DNA from: Siphonodentalium dalli
Lineage: Eukaryota > Mollusca > Scaphopoda > Gadilida > Siphonodentaliidae
Reading direction: 5' to 3'
Length of the DNA stretch: 64,000 nt
NCBI GenBank assembly: GCA_032622095.1
Contig: CP136069.1
Location: 156,351,043 to 156,415,042 of the forward strand
Positions 1 to 10,015 of the stretch are shown here, piece after piece. How positions within the stretch are numbered: position 1 is the stretch's first letter; each line of letters starts with the position of its first letter. The translations under genes and the position numbers were made by a program. A model generated the notes under the pieces. The model had not been told where the DNA came from. It did no database searches and saw only the letters and a list, made by a program, of their open reading frames with translations.

Positions 1-244
1 ATGTAAGAATTTGTTTTTTTAGGCCAATGCATTCTGTTATATATGCGAGGCGACCTATGGTCGACTCGCATATATAAGAGAATGCATTGGCACAGGGCAT
101 AACTGTAACTATCACAATGTGGTCAAGGAGCCGGTTCCAATGATATCCATATTTGTATGGTTCTATTGAGACAGACCGAAGATATTTTAGGCTGTTGAAG
201 CTTTATTTGGCCGGTTTTGGCCGGTTTGTTGGGTAAAGGGTTAA
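1..244 (+). mobile_element. MITE-1, right part (left end lies outside the window)
   Basis: Carries the second hairpin (23-91, one arm mismatch: CTGTTA for CTCTTA) and the right terminal repeat ending in TTAA at 241-244. The same junction in full is seen at 16915-17290, which gives the missing left half. Confidence 0.9.
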
Positions 245-727
245 CGTACTCAATCCGAACAGAGGGTCCCCATCTCAACAGATTTCAACAACAACAATCC
301 GATCAGAGGGTCCTATATTACTATTTCTTTGGCTTTGGGGGTAAAAAATATTTGATTCGAGTCGGGAATCCATCAAACAAAGCTCAGAGTTATTAGATAT
401 TGATTTTTGAAATTTGTTATTTGCTCGAGATGAGTACTAATAATTGCCGTCAATTTCGTAACCTGCTCGAGATGTGTGCACCAAAACACTATTCAAACAG
501 ACAAGGATGGATAACTCTAAAATCAAGTGGTAATAATAACGCAATTTTGACTGTGTTCTTGGGCCAGAAAGTATTCCCGATAATGAAAAATAATAGATTT
601 CTAAAATCGATATCTAACAACTCTGAGCTTTGATGGGTGACTTCCTCGACTCGAATCAAATATTTTTGACCCCCGAAGCCATTGAAATAGTAATTGAGAG
701 GAGTTTTATCGAATTGAGTACCTTTAA
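241..727 (+). mobile_element. MITE-2, full copy (unit A1)
   Basis: TTAA at 241-244 (shared with MITE-1) and 724-727; terminal repeat AGGTACTCAATYCGA. The arms are long: from about 309 inward (TATTACTATTTCTTTGG... then ATTTGATTCGAGTCG) the sequence matches the reverse complement of the right side (about 560-700) over roughly 110-170 nt. The left end also carries two AGAGGGTC blocks absent from the right. A 116-codon minus-strand frame runs through the right arm and beyond it; I regard it as incidental. Confidence 0.88.
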
Positions 728-3401
728 GTATCCCTTTGGAAAACAAATCCTCATTTTTCGTTGTCTGAGTCGAGAGTACTCCGAATACACTTGGTAAATT
801 TGGGAGAATATAGTTATTGATTGCATGAGCTATTTTCATAATGTTACTGATTTGTTACTCTCATATCACTGAGAATCTTATCAAATTAAATCATTTTGTC
901 ATATAACTTTTCCTCTGATGTTAATTTATGTCTTATTCTTATATTGAAAAAAGTTATGTTAATTTCCCCTCAAATGGGTGATGTTCACTTCATTATCTCT
1001 ACACCGCCCCCCACCCCCCTCTCTCCATGGGACATGAGAAGTCAAAAGTGTGGTTCCCATACAGAAACAAGGCTTGAGTTTTTCAATGGTTTCTTACTCT
1101 TTGACAGTTCAGTCCAAACAGTCCTGTATGATTGTAAATAGTCCAGCTGGGATAAATTTTATGGAAAGTGCATGTTACCGCAGGCTTCAATTAAGATATG
1201 GACGGTGGATTAAAAGTGGTCATGGGATTTTGATCGCGAGAAAAATTCTGGAAACTTGCTGAATTTGGATCATGGTCAGAACCCATGACCAGTTGAATCC
1301 ACCATTTGTTACTTATATAGAGGTTATTAGAGGATCTCTAATGAGTCGCAATTCTAAAATAATTTATTAAGCGAGTTCACTAAATTTGATTCGAGCCTCA
1401 GCTTTAGCGAGGCTTGAATCAAATTTAGTGGATGAGGTTAATAAATTTAGTGGATGAGGTTAATAAATTTAGTGGATGAGGTTAATAAATCTTGTATAGC
1501 TTGCAAGAATTTGGGATCCACTTTGTCATAATCACATTTTTGCAAGGAAGAACGATCTCGAAACGGCTGGGTTAACAAAATTAATATTAATTTCCTTATC
1601 ACAACCAAAGAGGAAGTACAGACACCTTCAAGAAAAAATATAGTTCCATTTCAAATAGTCTTTTTTTATGTTGAAATATTTTTTCAACCACTGTTATCGC
1701 CCATATTTATCTCACAGTCAACACTAAATAACCCAACACAAATCGAATATCATAATTATATTCTAATTAACATAATAATAAAGTTCCGGCATTGACATCG
1801 ATATTCATCGCGCTAAGCTCTTACATCACTGTGCGTGCCAATAATACACATTTGTCCTACTAAAAAATATGAGACCAGGTATAGGGGCTAATTATGTGAT
1901 AAATTTATATACATGTACTTGAATATATTACTAATTAGGAATGTGTCTTATCATTCCTATTATTTATTAAACTTAAATAGAATATGTGGAGTGGATAATA
2001 TCTCTCAGGCTCAATAATGGTGTATATTAGAAAAAAACATATATATGACACATGCACCAACATTCTGTATAAATCAGTATAAATAGACTATAATATACAT
2101 GTTTTCATGTATTTAATAGCTTTGGCCAGGTGTTCCTGGAAAATCCCAGAGTAAACTAAAAACACTAATTATGGACCAAAAAAATTTCTTCTAGCACACT
2201 GCCAAATCCAAACATGATGAGCAGGGATCCGGGAATTTTTTTTTTTATTTTATTATATTATTTTTAGAAATATTTTTTTTTTTTTTTTTTTTTAATGTTT
2301 TAAGATCCCTGTGGCAATCAATCAGTCAACAAATCGTTCATCCTCTGCAATCTTAGGTTATCTCCGGACGAACTCTATGGTTATAGGTTTTTAGTAGGTG
2401 TGGTTATGGTATGCTATGGGGAAATCGGAAGCAGTATTAAGTGTATGTAAATATTGGGTTATAGAGTTATAACCAGTCAGTTTATTGCATAACTAAATCC
2501 CAGCTGCATAGTTTATGACAGTATCACTAGATCAATTATTAATAATTCAACACAATCATGATTCTCCTGGGTATGCCTAACAGGAGGTTTGTGACCAATT
2601 AGCAAATTTTTATAATCAATATTGCACAGTAATTTATATACCCAGCACAATTAACAGTCTCCGGGGACCACTTTGGTGTCATCTTTATTCACAATGGCTT
2701 GATAATTTGTTCTAAATTGATTAGGATTGACTCCCCTGATGTAACTCAGTTATGCAATACATGTATTATTATATGAATCTGAATGAGGGTGCCTTCCTCA
2801 TTTTATTGATTTGAAGTAATATCTCTCCATTAGATAGATAGATAATTTCTTAATGGCTAACAGATGCATAACAAGCAAGACAGGTGGGCAGAAGCACATA
2901 GACAAAGGAGCATTACAGAGTGTGACAGTCATATAGTAATAGATATAAAAATATAGATATATAACTATAACAGGAAGGCAGCTTGACAGTTCTGCAGAGG
3001 GACAAGATAGTGAATTTACCCAGCTCAGTAATAACTACTAAATAAATACTCATAACTTATATGGATATATGATAATCAACCCCGTACTATCCCACCATTC
3101 TCCCTCAAGACTATCAAGTTGCTTAAGAGATACTAGTAAGATAACAGAAGATAAGTAAGACATTGAAAGATAGATATGGAGGTAGAGAGATAGAGAAGCA
3201 GAAGAGACATAAATACACATGAATATGCTAGGTCTGACAAGTCATGGCATCGACTGCCATCACGGAGCTCACAGGAAAGCAGGCCAAAGCTCACTTCCAC
3301 TGACCAGGCCACAACACAATTTCTCATAAGGCCATACTATTAATAATATACAAAGTCAGATTCCTCAGCACCTAAAATTTGATCAAATAATTTCTGTTTT
3401 A
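728..3401. other. Array unit spacer between MITE-2 and MITE-1
   Basis: No gene seen. It contains a short C-run near 1005, the hairpin and triplicate (1378-1489), a segment 1310-1900 with a diverged inverted copy at 50700-51700, T-runs at 2238-2292, a GATA microsatellite near 2835, and A/T-rich sequence. A 64-codon minus frame at 3133-3327 is present in A1, B1 and A2 (altered in B2), but nothing suggests that it is translated. Equivalent stretches: 9264-11919, 17774-20445 and 26304-28963. Confidence 0.7.
1378..1489. repeat. Hairpin followed by 22-nt triplicate (unit A1)
   Basis: An inverted repeat (1378-1430, 21-nt arms with one mismatch, starting CACTAAATTTGATTCGAGCC) is followed by three direct copies of a 22-nt word containing TTTAGTGGATGAGGTTAAT (1421-1489). 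The last hairpin arm is the start of the first copy. A diverged inverted relative of this hairpin is at about 51140-51180. Confidence 0.9.
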
Positions 3402-3789
3402 TTAACCCTTTACCCAACAGAAGGGCCCTGTGCCAATGCATTCTCTTATATATGCGAGTCGACCATAGGTCGCCTCGCATATATAAGAGAATGCATTGGC
3501 TTAACACATTAAAAATTATAAAATTGTTAAAGAATGTAAGAAAAAATGGTAAAAAAAGATTTTGTTTAGGCCAATGCATTCTCTTATATATGCGAGGCGA
3601 CCTATGGTCGACTCGCATATATAAGAGAATGCATTGGCACAGGGCATAACTAACTATCACAATGTGGTCAAGGAGCCGGTTCCAATGATATCCATATTTG
3701 TATGGTTCTATTGAGACAGACCGAAGATATTTTAGGCTGTTGAAGCTTTATTTGGCCGGTTTTGGCCGGTTTGTTGGGTAAAGGGTTAA
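3402..3789 (+). mobile_element. MITE-1, full copy (TTAA-flanked, two hairpins)
   Basis: Reference copy, 388 bp. Ends are a perfect 18-nt inverted repeat TTAACCCTTTACCCAACA, including the TTAA. Two 69-nt hairpins follow, at 3432-3500 and 3570-3638. Each has perfect 27-nt outer arms and a 15-nt centre that pairs again around an ATA or TAT triloop. The second hairpin is the reverse complement of the first, and CCCTGTG / CACAGGG frame the pair. About 150 bp of unique tail follows, with two GGCCGGTTTT blocks before the right end. TTAA target duplication and CCC-starting ends are typical of piggyBac-type elements; no transposase is present, so this is a non-autonomous element. Family assignment is inferred from ends only. 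Confidence 0.9.
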
Positions 3790-3923
3790 GTGATTCCAAG
3801 TGGCCAAATTACAGTTAGGTTCATTTAGATCATGTCATGAATCCCTATTCTGACTACACCAGCAGAGATCGAACTGGGAACTTAAAAGCATTGAAAAAAC
3901 AATGCAGGTGATATATTTCTTAG

Positions 3924-4172
3924 TTAACCCTTTACCCAACAGAACGGCCCTGTGCCAATGCATTCTCTTATATATGCGAGTCGACCATAGGTCGCCTCGC
4001 ATATATAAGAGAATGCATTGGCTTAACACATTAAAAATTATAAAATTGTTAAAGAATGTAAGAAAAAATGGTAAAAAGTGTTAAAAAAAAGATTTTTTTT
4101 TAGGCCAATGCATTCTCTTATATATGCGAGGCGACATATGGTCGACTCGCATATATAAGAGAATGCATTGGC
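3924..4172 (+). mobile_element. MITE-1, copy lacking its right end
   Basis: Has the left TTAA end and both hairpins, but immediately after the second hairpin the sequence changes to GCAGCATCACTTTGCCC and no right terminal repeat follows. It lies only 134 bp after the preceding full copy. The same structure is in every array unit, so the truncation predates amplification. Confidence 0.85.
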
Positions 4173-5962
4173 AGCATCACTTTGCCCAACCAGCATCATG
4201 GCTAAATCAACAGGACCCATGCAGTCCAACCCACCAACATCATATCATATCAGCAGGACCTCAGAAAAATATTTGTTACAGGTGCAGAAATAAAGCTGTC
4301 CTCTGGTGACATGTTCATATTGATTAGTTGTGTTAACCCTTTCTTGATACCAAATACTCATTGATGAATAGTTATCTCTTAATAATTTAACCATAAGCTG
4401 TCAATCCACTTCACCCTCCGGGGACCCCATTCGTGCAAATGTCAGACATACTATTTCAAGGTTTGCCCTTTATGACTAAAATATTCATTGACAAGTATTC
4501 CACGTGTGTAATATTACGTTAGGCAATTATTTTATCGAACTTATTATCTGAACATTCCTTCTTATGTCTTCTGCGCTTATCCACTTGAATTTATTATCAA
4601 AACACCCCTATACAAATGATTTTAATCTGGCATCGCTGCTGGTTTTAGGTTACACTGGTGTAAATAAGGTTCCGAGTGACATCTAGCGGATGCGGGAGGA
4701 ATATATAGGAGAGAATAAAATAGACACTGGGCCCTGATTGGTCAATAGCCTTGTGTGCTTTTCACATAAAAAAATCATCACACCTCTTCCCTATGATTTC
4801 CCATAGGTAAAATAACCATTGGCACAGGAATTAACCCTTTGTAGTGAAGTTTGAATTTTTTGGTGTGGTCTAAAATATGACTGTATTTTTTTATGCGGTT
4901 CTGACACTAGTTACGAAAACATAAGATTTAAAGGCGAATTCCCTGCTAGACAGACATGATTTTTTTTTGTGTAAAAGTTTCCCAAAATGTCAATTTTTCG
5001 TATTTAAAGAAAATTTTGGACCCAACATTTATATTGCCAACACTATACGCTAAAACGTTAGCACTGAGTCCTATGGAAAACATTTTACATCAGTGTAACC
5101 ATTAGCCGTGTTCAGCCACATGCAACTTGTAACATGTGTTTCCATTGCCACCGGAAGTGGCCTGACTCGCGTGACCATTTCATCCTTTTGACATTGTTAT
5201 TGTTACGCCCTCCGGGTATATATTAATGTAGAAATTCTTGATACCTATGGGCGCTGGGGGGTTTTATTTACAGATATGGGTGTTTTGGGACGCATTAAAA
5301 GTTGTAGTGCGACCCCCCGAGTCCGGTTGCTTTGGGACGCATTAAAAGTTGTTGTGCTACCCCCAAATCCGGTAAAAGGTGTAGTTGTTTCTTAATTGTT
5401 ATTCGGATGCCAAAAAGTGCAAGGCGATTAAAAATTATAACGGGAATTCGCGCGTTAACCATTAGCGCGCTGCGCATTATGTGTTTCTATTGATCTTTAA
5501 CATGCTTTGTTGCATTGTTATTTGAACATCTTTCGTTTATTTTCGCGTGACATAAATCGGAATGCTATCTACTATTATACTGCATGGGGATTTGATGATT
5601 GTATAATAACTTTAATTCGAACATGAATCAGAGGTGTTTGTTTATATCGGTGTTTAACATGTTATTTAATATCGTTTAGTGAACTTTTTCATTTAGTTAT
5701 ATGCGACAAATATCGGCATGTTATATTATAAATGAATTGGGATGGTTACTCCTTCGTACTGTTTGTAAATATTGACTTTTCATTTGTTTGTATATATGCG
5801 GAATATATCAGAGCTATGAATCGAGATGTTATTAAGAAAAGTCCAACACTAACCCTTCACATTGGTTGTTTAATATACAATGTGGCCTAATTCTAAACAT
5901 TTTTATTTATGTGTACCGATGATATATCAGAATGCTATATGAATTGAAGAATGTTCTGGCAT
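4173..5962. other. Array unit spacer after the truncated MITE-1
   Basis: No gene seen. 4173-4290 (TTTGCCCAACCAGCATCATG, AGGACCCA) recurs inverted and diverged at about 62875-62950. TTAACCCTTT at 4333 and 4831 resembles MITE-1 left ends without a matching right end; the one at 4831 is preceded by CATTGGCACAGG, a MITE-1 hairpin remnant. 5245-5400 (GGGCGCTG, GGGACGCATTAAAAGTTG twice, GAGTCCGG, CCGGTAAAAGGTGTAGTTG) recurs diverged and inverted at about 56340-56450. Equivalent stretches in the other units: about 12690-14480, 21216-23005 and 29734-31525. Confidence 0.65.
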
Positions 5963-6180
5963 TACCCCGCCCCCCCCCCCACCCCCCCCCCCCTTCGTGC
6001 GACCATATTTTAATTGATACTCATGGGGGAGGGGGCATATTATAATTAGTCCTCATTTGACCATATTTTAATTGACCCTCATGGGACTATATTGTATTTC
6101 ACCCCAGTGGGACCATATATAGTTTAATCAACACTGATGACACCATATTTTAATTTTAATTAACTCTCTAGTCCAGGAGA
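5963..6180 (+). repeat. C-run and ~28-nt minisatellite (unit A1)
   Basis: C-runs (about 5968-5993) are followed by degenerate copies of a ~28-nt word of the form CCATATTTTAATTGACCCTC then ATGGGA. The same minisatellite reappears, in the same orientation, on the far side of the large inverted repeat (36658-37345). Confidence 0.8.
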
Positions 6181-6960
6181 TATTGGTCAACCTCTGCACC
6201 CCCCCCCCCCCCCCCCCACAGGACTTAACTTCACCGCACTAATTTTCTTCCTTAGGGTCTCCTCTAATTTTTTTCACTTGTTAACAAGAAAAAAAAGTGG
6301 CCGCAGAGACTCCAGACAAGATGGCGTCCATCATGGCGGCCATTGTTTTTAAATGCACCAGGTCTCTTTGATCGCCATTATAGTAAAGATGATAGCACAT
6401 GCGGTCTTGTTTTTCGCTCGATTCGTTATACTAATATAAAACCCTTACATATTAGCCAAAAATCCGACACCAGAATCCAATATGGCGGCCAAGATGGCCG
6501 CCGAAATGTGAAAATATGCTATTTTTCTTACATGTTACCACATTTCGTTTGTCTCTGTGGGAAAATGTTAGAATGTTTGCGTCATGTTATACATTTATCA
6601 TATAGAGGAGTCATTGGCGAACACATGGAGACCATAATATGCATTCATTGCGGGATAGTTTTGTCCGATATCACGTTTTCCCAAATGCCGGTATCATAGG
6701 TCAAAGCCTAATCTCCGTTAATAACGCGATGTTATGTTTCGAATCAATGAATGTTATTGCTATTATAACAACACCCATGCATATATATTTGCAGGAGATA
6801 CTCGAGCTAGGATTCCTCTTATACCTGAGTTGAGGAATATGTACCCAAATCCAAGATGGCGGCCAAAATGCCCACCAGAAATAAAAAATCGCCGAAAATC
6901 GCTGATTTTAAGATCAGTGAGCATTATTGCCATGACAACTCCACACCTGCTTACTATTTT
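6181..6960 (+). mobile_element. Truncated left arm of the large inverted repeat (unit A1)
   Basis: Begins at TAGTCCAGGAGATATTGG (TAG at about 6170) with a C-run at 6199-6218 and matches the intact element's left arm up to CTGCTTACTATT near 6960, then diverges. It carries three GATGGCGGCC-type blocks (6320, 6481, 6855). The same fragment is at about 14711-15494 and 23221-24005. Confidence 0.85.
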
Positions 6961-7727
6961 TCATGATTTGGTCGGAAATATGGCTTGTTGCAATTCACCG
7001 GAAAGCCCTCACTGAGAGCTTTCCAATGAATGGCAATAAGCCATATCTCCCACTAAATCCTGAAAAATAAAAAAATCCCTGTTCTCAGGCAATTAAATCT
7101 CAATTTTTAGATGAGGCAGGGAGGTTTTTTATTTTGTATTTTTTTTTTTATTCAAACTCTGAAAAATATACTTTAATTTTGTTGTTCAAATCCAACAGAA
7201 AATATTGAAAATAAATATTTGACAAGTCATTTTCAATGAAGTGCCTGAGAACACCGAATTTTTATTTATTTGGCCCAATTTAAAAAAAAAATCACAGAAT
7301 TTGGAGAATGACATCTTCATGCATATGTGACTCAAAATTATTTCTGGGTTAAAATTTTGTGTTTAAAGATTGAGTTTAATAACATGCAATGATCATGATC
7401 AATCATATTTTCTTCAGATTTTATTAAAAAAGATATCATTGTATCTGATATTTGGAAACAACGAACAAATTAAATTTTTGTAGCAAAACTATGTAAATCT
7501 TGAGTTGAATTTGTTACTTTCTGTTTATTTTTTATGTACATTTTAATTTCTACTGTTATTGAGATTTGTTATGATCCACTGTCTGATTTGAAGGCCCTCC
7601 ATATCATCCAGTTACATCAACAACAAAGTTATTTCTTCAAGAGCCACTTTAGTGATGAAAAATTAGTTTATTACCAAAAACAACAATATCAAGTATGGTA
7701 TCATAGTTTCAAAGAAATAGTAATATA
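6961..7727. other. Array unit spacer before MITE-3
   Basis: No gene seen. It contains a local inverted repeat (AATATGGCTTGTTGC, GAAAGCCCTCACTGAGAGCTTTCC, GGCAATAAGCCATAT near 6979-7055), T-runs and A/T-rich sequence with short frames that are not credible. Equivalent stretches: 15495-16262 and 24006-24767. Confidence 0.6.
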
Positions 7728-8095
7728 GTGACCCGCCATATCAAATCCAGTCGTAAGTCGGGATTTTTTTATCATTTTTTTTAAATAAATGTTTCTTACA
7801 TTTTTTAGGACATAAAATAAAAAACATCCATTACCCTGCAGGGAGCCCCACACATATATAGAAGCATATAGAAGAGTGTCGTCTGCTCATGTTTGTCTGG
7901 GGCTCTGTATGGGTAAAATTATAAAATTGTTAAAGAATACAAGAAAAAATTATTAAAATTGTAAAAAAAATTTAGGCCAATGCATTCTCTTATATATGCG
8001 AGGCGACCTATGGTCGACTCGCATATATAAGAGAATGCATTGGCACATGGTAAAAAAAATCCCGACTTACGACTGGATTTGATATGGCGGGTCAC
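7728..8095 (+). mobile_element. MITE-3 with captured MITE-1 hairpin (unit A1)
   Basis: 368 bp. Ends form an almost perfect ~43-nt inverted repeat starting GTGACCCGCCATATCAAATC. Flanks are A/T-rich (ATATA on the left, ATGTA on the right here; ATATA on both sides in B1), giving a possible 5-bp or TA-type target duplication. Inside are a GAGCCCCACACA / TGTCTGGGGCTC foldback and then a MITE-1 segment: the A-rich spacer, one complete hairpin (7976-8044) and CACATGG. No coding frame. Confidence 0.87.
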
Positions 8096-8378
8096 ATGTA
8101 GTGCGTTAAATTTGATTATGCATCTTTAACTACTCTGGTGTTAACCCTATCTATACTAAATGGATTATCACAGTCAGATAAAAAGTGTAAATACGAATGG
8201 TCTATTATATAATTCATTTATAAGAATGGCAATGCATGTTGTTTATATGGATATAACATATGATTATTCTCTATTCCCATTTGATCGCCACATTCGAATG
8301 TCCCACATCAGTTTTGACAAATATCCAGAGGGTAGACAGATACTTTTATTCTTATTTACAAGCCATTGTAAAATCACT

Positions 8379-8779
8379 TTAACCCTTTACCCAACAGAAC
8401 GGCCCTGTGCCAATGCATTCTCTTATATGTGCGAGTCGACCATAGGTCGCCTCGCATATATAAGAGAATGCATTGGCTTAACACATTAAAAATTATAAAA
8501 TTGTTAAAGAATGTAAGAAAAAATGGTAAAATGTGTTAAAAAAAGATTGTGGTTTAGGCCAATGCATTCTCTTATATATGCGAGGCGACCTATGGTCGAC
8601 TCGCATTTATAAGAGAATGCATTGGCACAGGGCATAACTGTAACTATCACAATGTTGTCAAGGAGCCGGTTCCAATGATATCCATATTTGTATGGTTCTA
8701 TTGAGACAGACCGAAGATATTTTAGGCTGTTGAAGCTTTATTTGGCCGGTTTTGGCCGTTTTGTTGGGTAAAGGGTTAA
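8379..8779 (+). mobile_element. MITE-1, full copy spanning the A1/B1 boundary
   Basis: 401 bp, TTAA at 8379-8382 and 8776-8779. The first hairpin has TTATATGTG in one arm and the second CATTTATAAG, so each arm pair has one mismatch. The right TTAA is shared with the left end of the MITE-2 that follows. Confidence 0.9.
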
Positions 8780-9263
8780 AGGTACTCAATCCGAACAGAG
8801 GGTCCCCATCTCAACAGATTCCAACAACAATAATCCGATCAGAGGGTCCTATATTACTATTTCTTTGGCTTTGGGGGTAAAAAATATTTGATTCGAGTCG
8901 GGAATCCATCAAACAAAGCTCAGAGTTATTAGATATTGATTTTTGAAATTTGTTAATTGCTCGAGATGAGTACTGATAATTGCCGTCAATTTCGTAACCT
9001 GCTCGAGATGTGTACACCAAAACACTATTCAAACAGACAAGGATGGATAACTCTAAAATCAAGTGGTAATAAGAACGCAATTTTGACTGTGTTCTTGGGC
9101 CAGAAAGTATTCCCGATAATGAAAAATAATAGATTTCTAAAATCGATATCTAACAAATCTGAGCTTTGATGGGTGACTTCCTCGACTCGAATCAAATATT
9201 TTTGACCCCCGAAGCCATTGAAATAGTAATTGAGAGGAGTTTTATCGAATTGAGTACCTTTAA
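8776..9263 (+). mobile_element. MITE-2 (unit B1)
   Basis: Directly abuts MITE-1 through a shared TTAA at 8776-8779; right TTAA at 9260-9263. The left end reads TTAAAGGTACTC, more intact than in A units (TTAACGTACTC). Confidence 0.88.
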
Positions 9264-9946
9264 GTATCCCTTTGGAAAACAAATCCTCATTTTTCGTTGT
9301 CTGAGTCGAGAGTACTCCGAATACACTTGGTAAATTTGGGAGAATATAGTTATTGATTGCATGAGCTATTTTCATGTTACTGATTTGTTACTCTCATATC
9401 ACTGAGAATCTTATCAAATTAAATCATTTTGTCATATAACTTTTCCTCTGATGTTAATTTATGTCTTATTCTTATATTGAAAAAAGTTATGTTAATTTCC
9501 CCTCAAATGGGTGATGTTCACTTCATTATCTCTACACCCCCCCCCCTCTCTCCATGGGACATGAGAAGTCAAAAGTGTGGTTCCCATACAGAAACAAGGC
9601 TTGAGTTTTTCAATGGTTTCTTACTCTTTGACAGTTCAGTCCAAACAGCCCTGTATGATTGTAAATAGTCCAGCTGGATAAATTTTATGGAAAGTGCATG
9701 TTACCTCAGGCTTCAATTAAGATATGAACGGTGGATTAACAGTGGTCATGGGATTTTGATCGCGAGAAAAATTCTGGAAACTCGCTGAATTTGGATCATG
9801 GTCAGAACCCATGACCAGTTGAATCCACCATTTGTTACTTATATAGAGGTTATTAGAGGATCTCTAATGAGTCGTATTTCTAAAAAAAATTATTAAGCGA
9901 GTTCACTAAATTTGATTCGAGCCCCAGCTTTAGCGAGGCTTGAATC

Positions 9947-10015
9947 AAATTTAGTGGATGAGGTTAATAAATTTAGTGGATGAGGTTAATAAATTTAGTG
10001 GATGAGGTTAATAAA
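9947..10015. repeat. 22-nt triplicate (unit B1)
   Basis: Three direct copies, as at 1421-1489. Confidence 0.9.

Larger units (their letters stand above)
1..8510. repeat. Tandem array unit A1 (~8.5 kb)
   Basis: First of four direct tandem units. Position 1 corresponds to 8511, 17047 and 25551. This unit is closest to A2 (17047-25550), differing by scattered substitutions and small indels, and less close to B1 and B2. Contents in order: right half of a MITE-1 (1-244), MITE-2 (241-727), a hairpin and 22-nt triplicate (1378-1489), A/T-rich sequence with a long T-run near 2265, a full MITE-1 (3402-3789), a truncated MITE-1 (3924-4172), long unassigned sequence, C-runs and minisatellite (about 5963-6218), a truncated LIR left arm (about 6181-6960), MITE-3 (7728-8095) and the left part of another MITE-1. 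No open frame looks like a real gene: all are short and most run through hairpins or transposon arms. Confidence 0.93.

Noticed and set aside
489-839. 116-codon minus-strand frame kept in all four array units (also 9025-9375, 17535-17885, 26065-26415) and partly at 46324
   Set aside because: Most of it lies in the inverted arm of MITE-2. Conservation between units is explained by recent amplification; no domain, no splice or promoter context.
1421-1489. CRISPR-like direct repeats
   Set aside because: Three contiguous 22-nt copies without spacers in eukaryotic DNA; a simple tandem triplication.
3855-3885. Possible tRNA-like B box (minus strand CAGTTCGATCTCTGC) suggesting a SINE
   Set aside because: No A box at the right distance, no tail and no boundary visible; too little to call.
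3340-4309. Family of short frames reading QCILLYMR..RIYKRMHW on both strands
   Set aside because: These are translations of the palindromic hairpins, so they appear identically on both strands; not genes.
6343-6699. 118-codon frame in each unit
   Set aside because: Lies in the LIR arm and runs through GATGGCGGCC blocks; broken in A2 and not matched by a homologous frame pattern in the right arm beyond general identity.
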